Positions 9,059 to 14,854 of a stretch of 24,730 bases of DNA are shown piece by piece (positions within the stretch are counted from its first letter, which is position 1; each line of letters starts with the position of its first letter). The notes under the pieces are model-generated. The model ran no database searches, was not told where the DNA came from, and was given only the letters and a program-made list of their open reading frames with translations. Both the position numbers and the translations under genes were made by a program. This DNA is from an uncultured Blautia sp. (GTDB taxonomy: Bacteria > Bacillota > Clostridia > Lachnospirales > Lachnospiraceae), in contig UQCM01000042.1 of assembly GCA_900539525.1 (NCBI GenBank), positions 1-24,730 on the forward strand. The letters are read 5' to 3'.

Positions 9059-9656
9059 CTTCATCCTCCGTTTCTCTGAATGTATCGATCAGTGCCCTCA
9101 CATCATCTCCCAGCAAAAGCATGTTGATACTGGGATAAATGACCAGACGGCTGCCACCCTCCAGCTCCTCCAGAAGATCCAGCGGCTCCAGGATCTGATA
9201 TTTCTTCAGCAGCGACACCGTCCTTCGCACCTCCGTAGGTGCCGGCTGCCTGTTCAGAAGCCCGAAGCTTCCCAGCCGCTCATGGATATCCGACAGCGTG
9301 GTAAATACATGGACGCTGCTCGATGCCGACGCCATCTGCTCATCGTAGATCAGCTTGAGGACCAGCACATAAAGGGTGGTAAGCCTTGACAGCTTATCTC
9401 CGATCAGCGTCTCCCCCTGCAGATAGAGGATCCCCGTCCGGCTGTTTTCCAGCACCGAAATCCCCGCAATGGAAAAATACGCTCGGAGAAACGCCAGATG
9501 CTTGCTGCAGATACGAAAGTCCTTATTGAACTGCATCCTTCCCGTGCGCCTGTCGTATTTTCTCTCCAGCACAAAGGTCTGTCTGTACAGAAGCTGGATG
9601 GAGGCACTGACCTCCTCCTGCTCCTCCGGTATCAGATTTTCATAATATTCAATCAT
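9012..9656 (-). CDS. jetB: JetB: MksE-like (DUF4194) accessory subunit of the SMC complex
   Basis: The 214-residue protein starts MIEYYENLIPEEQEEV and continues with a winged-helix-like pattern, including a helix-rich segment near residues 85-150 and a C-terminal acidic tail. Its size, predicted fold and position between the kleisin and the SMC ATPase fit JetB/MksE (DUF4194), the KITE-type subunit that binds the kleisin. The start ATG overlaps the jetA stop as ATGA (9653-9656), with GAAGGAGG 8 nt upstream. Its 3' end overlaps jetC. The assignment rests on operon position and overall resemblance rather than on a catalytic motif, since this subunit has none. Confidence 0.85.
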   Translation of the reverse strand: MIEYYENLIPEEQEEVSASIQLLYRQTFVLERKYDRRTGRMQFNKDFRICSKHLAFLRAYFSIAGISVLENSRTGILYLQGETLIGDKLSRLTTLYVLVLKLIYDEQMASASSSVHVFTTLSDIHERLGSFGLLNRQPAPTEVRRTVSLLKKYQILEPLDLLEELEGGSRLVIYPSINMLLLGDDVRALIDTFRETEDEDGEAEIPGIIADVSE

Positions 9657-11065
9657 TTTTGCGGCCTCCTTCGAAATGTCAGTGCGGGATAGCGGTAACG
9701 GCCATCCTCCACCATCTCCCCGCTCTCCTCTGTAATCTGGTATTTACTCCCCTTTCTGGTGGCATAATCATAGGCCAGGATCAGCTTCTCAAATTCCTCA
9801 TCACTGTGTACAAATCCCTCTGCCACCACAGCCTTCCCTACATCCATATGTTCTTCAATAAACTGCTCGATCTGCCTTCTGGAAAAACGGCTGTTCATCC
9901 GGTTCATCTTCAGAACATCCTCCCTGGACAGCTCTTCCGGTTCCTCGTCTGCCTCCAGATTCTCTGTAAAGGAACGTCTTCCTTTTTTCCGTTTATACAG
10001 GGATTTCTCGGACAGCACATCCACATGGGAAAAGTTCAGCCTCTTCGCCACCAGATCCACGCGTTCCTGTCCTCCAGTGGCTATCCCTCTCAGAAGCTGT
10101 ACGATCATTCCTCTCATGTCCTCATCCTCATTCAGCAGATAATTCAGCCTCGTCACCGTGGCACGGACGTAGCGGGTGTGCTCCCTGTCCATATTTGCGA
10201 TCCGGTGCTCGATGTCCTGAAATCCCCTCTCGATCTGATTGACGATATCCAGCGTCTCTTCCCTGTTCTGCTCCTCCATCTGGCTCTTCGCCTGAAGCTC
10301 CAGCCTTTGCTGCGCAGACAGCGCTTCCTTATCGGTTTCTGTTTTGATTTCGTCTTCTTCCCATTCCTTCTCATGGCGCTCCCGGATCTCTCCCAGCAGC
10401 AGCCGGATATCTGTTTTGTACAGATAGAAATTATCGGAAGTCTTCAGGATATGATATTTCTTTCTGACGATCTCCTCCACGTATCCGTCCAAATGCTCCT
10501 TTAACAGATCCCCGTAAAACCGCTTTTCCAGAAGACTGGTAAAGAATTTATCCATGTTGTGGAGCATATCCTGCAATGCCTTATTCAGTTTTTTTGTGTT
10601 GATCAGTGCCGTCTTCAGCATTTTTTCATTTTTTACGGGATCTGCTTTATAGGAAAAGAGAATGGCGTAGATGTTCTGGATATAGACTTCTGTTTCTTCC
10701 TGATCTTCACCGCAGAGACGCTCGAAGGCTTCTATGAACACGGCAGAATAATCAGGAATGACAATATTCGTCACTCCGGTGCTGTAGTCCTCCAGCCTTT
10801 TGAGCCACCGGGTGCGTACCAGCCAGTTCAGGATCCTGGTGGCAGGCGGCTCCAGCACATCGGCGTCCGTCTCCTGCTCTTCTTTCAGAATCCCCCTCCC
10901 GGAAAAAGAATTCCCGAGCACCTGGATACATACCTCCCGGCTCAGGAAATAGTTATTATATTGATATTCCTCATTGATCTTCAGCAATGCTTCAATGTAG
11001 ATCTCCCGGTTATAAGACCGGAACAGACTCCAGAAGCTGTCAGGTATTTCGTTTATCAGCGGCAT
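9653..11065 (-). CDS. jetA: JetA: MksF-like kleisin (DUF5716 type) of the SMC complex
   Basis: This 470-residue, highly charged, mostly helical protein begins MPLINEIPDSFWSLFRSYNREIY. That opening and the later RLNFSHVDVLSEKSLYKRKK segment are typical of the DUF5716/JetA family as I recall it. The N-terminal part looks winged-helix-like, the middle (about 200-330) is coiled coil, and the C-terminus may bind the SMC head. As kleisin it would bridge the JetC heads and carry JetB. It is the first gene of the operon. AAAGGAGG lies 13 nt before the ATG, a rather long spacing. In my recollection this JetA family marks type II Wadjet; that subtype should be confirmed by profile search. No nuclease subunit gene accompanies it. 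Confidence 0.88.
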   Translation of the reverse strand: MPLINEIPDSFWSLFRSYNREIYIEALLKINEEYQYNNYFLSREVCIQVLGNSFSGRGILKEEQETDADVLEPPATRILNWLVRTRWLKRLEDYSTGVTNIVIPDYSAVFIEAFERLCGEDQEETEVYIQNIYAILFSYKADPVKNEKMLKTALINTKKLNKALQDMLHNMDKFFTSLLEKRFYGDLLKEHLDGYVEEIVRKKYHILKTSDNFYLYKTDIRLLLGEIRERHEKEWEEDEIKTETDKEALSAQQRLELQAKSQMEEQNREETLDIVNQIERGFQDIEHRIANMDREHTRYVRATVTRLNYLLNEDEDMRGMIVQLLRGIATGGQERVDLVAKRLNFSHVDVLSEKSLYKRKKGRRSFTENLEADEEPEELSREDVLKMNRMNSRFSRRQIEQFIEEHMDVGKAVVAEGFVHSDEEFEKLILAYDYATRKGSKYQITEESGEMVEDGRYRYPALTFRRRPQK

Positions 11066-11155
11066 CTTGTTCAGAGGGCCTCCTTTGTAGTCATCTGGTT
11101 TTATTTTACCACGAAGGAGGGAATATCTCTACCACAAAGTTTCCGGTTTGACTGA

Positions 11156-11218
11156 ATTTCGCAGGACGCTGACAAGAATACTTCTGCTTTATATAGATTT
11201 CGCAGGACGCTGACAAGA
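11156..11218. repeat. Tandem pair of 22-bp direct repeats
   Basis: A 22-base sequence starting atttcgcagg occurs at 11156-11177 and again, identical, at 11197-11218. The period is 41 bp, and each copy is followed by a related nnncttctg segment. The second copy runs into the palindrome at 11209-11249. Only the second copy provides a good minus-strand promoter: in the first, the -10 position reads GTCAAA. Confidence 0.85.
11188..11216 (-). promoter_or_regulatory. Candidate SigA promoter of jetABC
   Basis: Minus-strand TTGTCA (11211-11216) and TATAAA (11188-11193) are separated by 17 bp, matching 5 of 6 bases in each hexamer. The transcript would start near 11181, about 115 nt before jetA. The -35 lies inside one arm of an 18-bp palindrome. 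Confidence 0.55.
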
Positions 11219-11249
11219 GCGCTTCTGTAATAGAAGCGCTCTTGTCAGC
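11209..11249. repeat. 18-bp perfect inverted repeat at the jetA promoter
   Basis: Arms 11209-11226 and 11232-11249 are exact reverse complements around a 5-base loop. It lies about 40 nt after the stop of the 54-aa gene, so on the minus strand it can form a strong hairpin there, though no U tract follows. It also covers the -35 of the jetA promoter, so it could equally be an operator. Confidence 0.85.
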
Positions 11250-11288
11250 TGGGTATTGAAAACAATCATTTGTTACAATTTACAGACA

Positions 11289-11453
11289 TTATTTTTCCTT
11301 TGTCAACAATTTGTATACGATAATTCCTGCAATTGCTGCTGCAAGTGCACCAACACCTCTGCTAATCCAAACATTCACCCCTGCTCTTTCAAATAATGTC
11401 ATTGCTGCAGTTCCAATCCCTGCACTTACTACAAGAAAAACCAACCACTTCAT
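11289..11453 (-). CDS. 54-aa membrane protein, function unknown
   Basis: The product (MKWLVFLVVSAG... to ...YKLLTKEK) has two hydrophobic segments, about residues 3-20 and 30-49, separated by a short loop with two charged residues, and ends in a positive tail. It is a small inner-membrane hairpin protein that I cannot assign to a family. This ATG has AAGGGAG 6 nt upstream. The frame is open further upstream, but longer starts lack a ribosome-binding site and would run through the promoter. It has its own promoter, with a leader of about 137 nt, which is nearly identical to that of the 119-aa gene at 13432-13791. Small membrane proteins in such settings can be toxins or phage-defence effectors, but nothing here proves that. 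Confidence 0.7.
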   Translation of the reverse strand: MKWLVFLVVSAGIGTAAMTLFERAGVNVWISRGVGALAAAIAGIIVYKLLTKEK

Positions 11454-11592
11454 AGAAATCTCCCTTCGTTTTTTCATTCTAATATTTCTATGCAAAAAAT
11501 CGACCTCTTTTGTATGAACGACTGTTTTTTTAACAACAGTTTTTAAGTTTGCGCTCAGTGACATTACAAAACATGAGCGAATTGTGAATACT

Positions 11593-11628
11593 GTTGAACA
11601 ATACACCATTTTTGCCCTGGTTGTCAAC
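11593..11628 (-). promoter_or_regulatory. Promoter/operator copy A (before the 54-aa gene)
   Basis: On the minus strand, TTGACA (11622-11627) and TATTGT (11598-11603) are 18 bp apart. Inverted arms GTTGACAA and TTGTTCAAC cover the -35 and the -10/start region. The 36-bp block matches copy B at 13922-13957 in 33 of 36 positions. The arms are identical and only the centre differs, as expected for a regulator-binding site. Confidence 0.65.
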
Positions 11629-11772
11629 AATACTTTTGACACTTAAACCAAGGTTATTAAGAACAGGTTGTTTTTAATTTAACATAATGCAAGCAAGAAT
11701 TCTCCCACCTCTGCAGGTGGTAAGATGAATTGCCTGATAGACATAATTTTATCAATAAATAGAAAAGAACGC

Positions 11773-11801
11773 TTGTTCTGAACCTCGGATAGTGCTATAA
11801 T
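11773..11801 (+). promoter_or_regulatory. Promoter of the tnpA remnant
   Basis: TTGTTC (11773-11778) and a perfect TATAAT (11796-11801) are separated by 17 bp. It faces the truncated transposase and, beyond it, the kinase gene at 12200, so read-through could supply that gene. Confidence 0.6.
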
Positions 11802-11833
11802 GTAATCAGTCGAAACATAAGAAGGCTGATCAT

Positions 11834-12082
11834 ATGAAAGAAATGGATCATAATGCTCATTCAGTATATCTTTTGCATTATCATTTGGTCATGGTGGTAA
11901 AATATCGAAGAAAAGTGATAGATAATCCGATATCCGATCGCGCAAGCAAGAAGAATGCTGATAGTCTGGTGGGGCAAAATGGAAATACGTCCGTAACCGG
12001 ACAAACAGATAGAAATTCCCGTATCCGGGCAAAAAACAATCGCGGGACACGCGAGGATAGCCTGCAGATACTTGGCTCATGA
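11834..12082 (+). pseudogene. Truncated IS200-type Y1 transposase (tnpA) fused to tnpB 3' sequence
   Basis: The first 33 or so residues (MKEMDHNAHSVYLLHYHLV followed by MVVKYRRKVID) are the typical start of an IS200/IS605 TnpA. This family cuts and joins single-stranded DNA through an HUH motif and one tyrosine. Homology stops near residue 35; the HUH histidines in the DHVHV-type segment and the catalytic tyrosine are absent. The frame then continues by chance through sequence resembling the 3' end region of a tnpB element, giving an 82-residue open frame. It cannot be an active transposase. A promoter lies 33 bp upstream. Confidence 0.8.
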
Positions 12083-12144
12083 GGGCCATTGAACAGGAAG
12101 CTCCCACTTCAAAATCTTTGATTTAAGTGGCGGGAGCATGTCAC
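11965..12144 (+). ncRNA. Possible omegaRNA-like 3' remnant of a tnpB element
   Basis: In IS605-family elements the 3' end of tnpB and the right end form the omegaRNA scaffold, with the guide read from flanking DNA just past the element. This stretch has the expected composition: a tggggcaaa start, GC-rich stems and the right-end hairpin ending at tcac. No tnpB is present here. It could only act with a TnpB encoded elsewhere, or it may be inert. Confidence 0.3.
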
Positions 12145-12152
12145 TAAAACGA

Positions 12153-12158
12153 TATAAT
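12153..12158 (+). promoter_or_regulatory. Perfect -10 box before the HipA-like gene, no matching -35
   Basis: TATAAT lies 42 bp before the TTG start. The -35 position (12130-12135) falls inside the IS right end and reads gcggga, a poor match. The insertion may have replaced the native -35 element. Confidence 0.4.
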
Positions 12159-12199
12159 CCATATAAAAAATGTATTACGCTGCAAGGAGATGATCGATT

Positions 12200-13306
12200 T
12201 TGAATACAGGAAAGATTAAAAACACTATTGTTTACGTAATCATGAATGGTGAAAGAAAAGTAGCAACGCTATCATCGGTAGGTGATGTGATCATTTATAG
12301 TCAGCAGTTCATGCCATATGATCTATACCTGGAAGAAGAAACAGATTTAGATACAAAACTAAATAATTTATATAATTTCTATTTTTGGTGTGCCTCCAGA
12401 GTTCTGCCTATAGATCGAAAATTTATCAAAGATATCCTCAGCAGCATAGGCGCTACACAGGCTGTCACAGACAAAGATCGGGCAAGAATTGCTCTATCCT
12501 ACCATTGCGTATCATTAACGGATGTATTCTGGGTCAAAACTTCAGATGAGAATATTTGTTTTTCTGAAATCAATTTGTATGATCATTCGTTAAATGAAGC
12601 AATCGTACCATTATCCTTGATGGGAAAGCAAATGACTGTTACAAATAAAGAACTTGCTGCAGATCTGTCAACAAAGGGATGTTTTCCAAAAGCATGGATA
12701 AGAACAGAGACAGGATTTAAGATACTAAAGGGTGGTGACGATGCAGTAGCAAGGGAACTTCTTGCAAGTAAAATATGCAGATGTTTCGATTTTAATCAGG
12801 TATTATATGAACCATACCATTATAATGGACAGCTTGTGTCCATAAGTGAACTCATAACATCTAAAGATTTTTCAATTGTGACAAAGATGGCTTTTGATAT
12901 TTATGCATGCAATCATGATATAGATACTATAGAAGTTTGCCTGTCACTCGATCCATCTAACTATTTTGGAATGAATATCCTGGACTATCTGGTCGGCAAC
13001 ACTGACAGGCATCCTGAGAACTGGGGATTTTTAGTAGATAATCATACGAACAATTGTATCGCATTGCATGCATTAATGGATTTCAATAAAAGCTTTCATG
13101 CCTACGACACAATAGAAGGAGCAGTTTGTCAAACTTCTTTCCCGGCAAGGATGTCACAGAAAGAAGCTGCTGTCTGTGCAGTCAGCAAAATCGGTCTGCG
13201 ACAAATACAAGAGATAGATCCGGAGTGGTTTGCTAATATGCCAGAGGTCTATGAAATGTTTAGAACACGACTGGAACTATTAAAATCATATGAACCAAAG
13301 GTATAA
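12200..13306 (+). CDS. Orphan HipA-like protein kinase-fold protein
   Basis: The 368-residue protein carries the HipA/CtkA-type kinase signature in its C-terminal half. NTDRHPENWGF at residues 267-277 matches the catalytic-loop pattern with D269 and N274. MDFNKSF at 293-299 holds D294 as the likely metal-binding Asp (the DFG equivalent). FKILKGG near 173-179 and the helix AVARELLASKI fit the N-lobe. HipA-type toxins phosphorylate translation factors such as aminoacyl-tRNA synthetases; the target here is unknown. The first 160 residues are not a clear HipA N-terminal domain. The start is TTG with AAGGAG 9 nt upstream. No HipB-like antitoxin gene adjoins it. An IS200/IS605 remnant ends 55 bp upstream. 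The gene is more A+T rich than its neighbours, suggesting transfer. Confidence 0.8.
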   Translation: MNTGKIKNTIVYVIMNGERKVATLSSVGDVIIYSQQFMPYDLYLEEETDLDTKLNNLYNFYFWCASRVLPIDRKFIKDILSSIGATQAVTDKDRARIALSYHCVSLTDVFWVKTSDENICFSEINLYDHSLNEAIVPLSLMGKQMTVTNKELAADLSTKGCFPKAWIRTETGFKILKGGDDAVARELLASKICRCFDFNQVLYEPYHYNGQLVSISELITSKDFSIVTKMAFDIYACNHDIDTIEVCLSLDPSNYFGMNILDYLVGNTDRHPENWGFLVDNHTNNCIALHALMDFNKSFHAYDTIEGAVCQTSFPARMSQKEAAVCAVSKIGLRQIQEIDPEWFANMPEVYEMFRTRLELLKSYEPKV

Positions 13307-13322
13307 CCCACACCAATAGCTT

Positions 13323-13340
13323 TATGTCTCGCCGGTCTGC
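13323..13340. repeat. Fragment of a dispersed repeat
   Basis: Eighteen bases starting tatgtctcgc match 14855-14872 (tatgtttcgc...) in 16 of 18 positions. The other copy lies at the 5' edge of the 111-aa gene. Probably residues of one dispersed intergenic repeat. Confidence 0.35.
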
Positions 13341-13396
13341 CTGGGGATTCATGCACTATGCCCAAACAGAAAACCATCGCAAAAAATGGGTATAAA

Positions 13397-13426
13397 AATA
13401 CCGCTCAGCTTCTGCTGGGTGGTATT
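13397..13426. terminator. Intrinsic terminator between convergent genes
   Basis: Arms 13397-13409 and 13414-13426 pair over 13 bp around a 4-base loop; as plus-strand RNA all pairs form, two of them G-U. The plus tail is only moderately U-rich. On the minus strand two pairs are lost, but a run of five T follows. It can end both the HipA-like gene and the 119-aa gene. Confidence 0.65.
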
Positions 13427-13431
13427 TATCA

Positions 13432-13791
13432 TTAATCATCGTAGCTTTTCAGCTTCCATAATTCAACTTTTGACTTAATAAATGCAATATCTTTTTCCAG
13501 AAGTTCTTTTTCTTCCGGTGTAATATCGCTGTATTTTCCCATTTCATACCTCGGTATATGGTAAGAAAGCTGCTCCAGCACCCTCTCCTCCAGGATGTCA
13601 TGCTCGACCTCATATGCACCGATTGAAATGATCCAAAGCGCTTCAGATGTGCCGATAAGAAGTTCGTTGTCATTTTCGGTCATCCAATCTGTAACTTCCT
13701 TTACTGTCCATCCTGAGCGTTTTATTCGATGCATATAATCCGACACACTTTCTTTATATTCCTGATAGGTCAAATCATCTTCTGCTCTCAT
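13432..13791 (-). CDS. 119-aa acidic protein of unknown function
   Basis: I do not recognise a named family. The protein is soluble, strongly acidic and rich in aromatic residues. A helical N-terminal part (YQEYKESVSDYMHRIKRSG followed by W) precedes a central conserved-looking stretch, LLIGTSEALWIISIGAYEVEHD, and a C-terminal helical region, TPEEKELLEKDIAFIKSKVE. Size and charge would suit an immunity protein or antitoxin, but no partner toxin adjoins it. GGGGAGG lies 10 nt before the ATG. The gene is driven by promoter copy B, shared almost exactly with the 54-aa membrane gene, through a leader of about 125 nt. A terminator lies just beyond its stop. Confidence 0.8.
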   Translation of the reverse strand: MRAEDDLTYQEYKESVSDYMHRIKRSGWTVKEVTDWMTENDNELLIGTSEALWIISIGAYEVEHDILEERVLEQLSYHIPRYEMGKYSDITPEEKELLEKDIAFIKSKVELWKLKSYDD

Positions 13792-13792
13792 G

Positions 13793-13891
13793 CTACCTCA
13801 TCCTCCCCGTCCATGGCCGGTTTTTGTTTTTCAGTGACTGTTCCTTAGAATTTGAAACAGCATTGACGGTTACATTTGAATACTCTTTCAT
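13793..13891 (-). other. Possible 32-codon leader ORF before the 119-aa gene
   Basis: An in-frame ATG (13889-13891) opens a frame reading MKEYSNVTVNAVSNSKEQ and ending in TAG at 13793-13795, just ahead of the 119-aa gene. The ribosome-binding site of that gene lies inside it, so translation could be coupled. Its own site (GGGGAG about 14 nt upstream) is too distant to be convincing, and it may be chance. Confidence 0.25.
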
Positions 13892-13921
13892 AAACTGTTG
13901 TATCACTCCCCGACAGCTTTC

Positions 13922-13957
13922 GTTGAACAATACACCAGTTTTGCCCTATTTGTCAAC
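13922..13957 (-). promoter_or_regulatory. Promoter/operator copy B (before the 119-aa gene)
   Basis: Minus-strand TTGACA (13951-13956) and TATTGT (13927-13932) are 18 bp apart. Inverted arms GTTGACAA and TTGTTCAAC are in the same places as in copy A (11593-11628), and 33 of 36 bases are identical. The transcript would begin near 13920. Confidence 0.65.
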
Positions 13958-13969
13958 CTTAAACCCGTT

Positions 13970-14123
13970 CTACCTACCTATTGTTCCGCCCTGGTTTCGT
14001 GGTGTTTTATAAAGCTCCTCTTTTCCAGTATACGGTTTCGGGAAAATTTTTTGCATATGTTCCAATACCTCGAAATCAAACTTTAACCCTGCAAGCTCTT
14101 TACGGCACACCAGTATACAGCGG
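13970..14123 (-). pseudogene. C-terminal gene fragment cut by an inverted-repeat element
   Basis: A minus-strand frame ending in TAG (13970-13972) reads CRKELAGLKFDFEVLEHMQK and then IFPKPYTGKEELYKTPRNQG, ending GTIGR. It has natural-looking codon use and no start or ribosome-binding site. It is open for about 51 codons from the edge of the 265-bp inverted-repeat element at 14124; inside that element the frame soon meets a stop. It looks like the tail of a once longer gene. The family is not recognised. Chance openness over 50 codons cannot be excluded. Confidence 0.45.
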
Positions 14124-14388
14124 GTGAGGCACATTCCATTACTAAGAAAACCATTTCAGGGGCACTTTTAATGGAGACGAAATCCACTGCTTACGTAGGC
14201 TTAGGCGCGAAGGCTCTTCCTGAGCGTCTTAGCCGAAGTTTGCGCGAGTGACGAGTCGAACGGACATGTTTACATGTCCACTCGACGACCACCGCGACAA
14301 TAGGAAAAACTTGCAAAGCGAGTTTTTCCTATAGCAGTTAGTTCGGCGGAATGTTGCCCCGGTTTTCGTGGAATGGAATGTGCCTCAC
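14124..14388. repeat. 265-bp MITE-like element with 17-bp terminal inverted repeats
   Basis: Bases 14124-14140 and 14372-14388 are exact reverse complements, and weaker complementarity (gaaaacc, ggggca) extends inward to about 40 bases. Inside are a palindrome at 14262-14279 (8-bp arms) and a hairpin at 14302-14330 (10-bp arms, 9-base loop). No transposase or coding frame is evident. It may be a miniature inverted-repeat element, or the gene for a structured RNA. No target duplication is obvious. Confidence 0.65.
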
Positions 14389-14458
14389 ACGCGTCCTGTG
14401 AAAGCCATATCTCTTCGAACGCCACATATCTCTTCGCCGACCACCGCGACAACAGCAT
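14389..14458. repeat. Duplicated fragments beside the inverted-repeat element
   Basis: The 14-mer gaccaccgcgacaa at 14439-14452 repeats the one inside the neighbouring element at 14287-14300, and catatctcttcg occurs twice here (from 14406 and from 14425). This stretch looks like a partial second copy of repeat material. I see no gene in it. Confidence 0.5.
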
Positions 14459-14460
14459 AG

Positions 14461-14497
14461 AAAAAAGACCCTGCTGCCAACCCTCTAAAGTCAGCAG
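14461..14497 (-). terminator. Intrinsic terminator of the 111-aa gene
   Basis: On the minus strand, ctgctgac (14490-14497 side) pairs with ggcagcag (14471-14478) with one mismatch. After 4 bases a run of six T follows (14461-14466). It lies about 20 nt past the stop of the 111-aa gene, which supports that gene being real. Confidence 0.7.
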
Positions 14498-14518
14498 CAC
14501 AGCCTCTCTTTATCATAT

Positions 14519-14854
14519 TCACTTCCACAAAGCCAGCATCGCCCAGATGAGCAGTGCCCCTCCGATCAGGTACACCGATCCGATGAGCAGCGCCGCCTTC
14601 AGCGCTCCCAGCGCAACCCACCGGCTTTCCTGCTTCGTAAGCTTCAGCTCCGGTCTATCCGATGTTCCCTGTTCTTCCTCATCAGAAATATCCGGCTCAT
14701 GAAATGGCTTTTCTTCCTCATCAGGAAGCTCCGTCCCATAAAATGGCTCTTCGCCCTTATCATACCTCACCGCATCGCACCCCGCTCTCTTCTGATACTG
14801 TTTTCCGGTATATGATCTTCTCTTTATCCCAGTATGATTCACCCCAAATAACAC
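14519..14854 (-). CDS. Hypothetical membrane protein with acidic N-terminal repeats
   Basis: The 111-residue frame has a hydrophilic N-terminal part with two imperfect acidic repeats (EEPFYGTELPDEE and EKPFHEPDISDEEE, residues 35-62). It continues with a conserved-looking KLTKQESRWVALGALKAAL and a C-terminal hydrophobic hairpin, about 80-109. No ATG exists in frame. The listed start is GTG without a clear ribosome-binding site, so the true start may be a later GTG (14842 or near 14765), or the 5' end may be damaged. It lies 109 bp after oppF on the same strand and ends in a good terminator, so it could be the last gene of the opp transcript. Function unknown. Confidence 0.55.
   Translation of the reverse strand: MLFGVNHTGIKRRSYTGKQYQKRAGCDAVRYDKGEEPFYGTELPDEEEKPFHEPDISDEEEQGTSDRPELKLTKQESRWVALGALKAALLIGSVYLIGGALLIWAMLALWK

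Larger units (their letters stand above)
11690..12144 (+). mobile_element. Internally deleted IS200/IS605-family element
   Basis: A left-end hairpin (ccacct/aggtgg, 11705-11720) is followed by a promoter and the first third of a tnpA gene. After that comes a segment resembling the 3' end of tnpB elements (tggggcaaa..gaaatacg, then gcgggacacgcgagg). It ends in a right-end imperfect hairpin (gctcccactt 12100-12109 with aagtggcgggagc 12125-12137) and a terminal tcac. The middle, including most of tnpA and tnpB, is missing, so this is a non-autonomous remnant. The ends are approximate: this family makes no target duplication, so the left boundary is uncertain by about 15 bp. Confidence 0.75.

Noticed and set aside
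11150..11250. CRISPR array
   Set aside because: There are only two direct repeats with a 19-bp gap, part of which repeats too, and no cas genes; this is a simple tandem repeat.
11289..11642. Longer 117-codon version of the 54-aa gene
   Set aside because: The upstream start has no ribosome-binding site and lies across the predicted promoter and operator, so those codons would not be transcribed.
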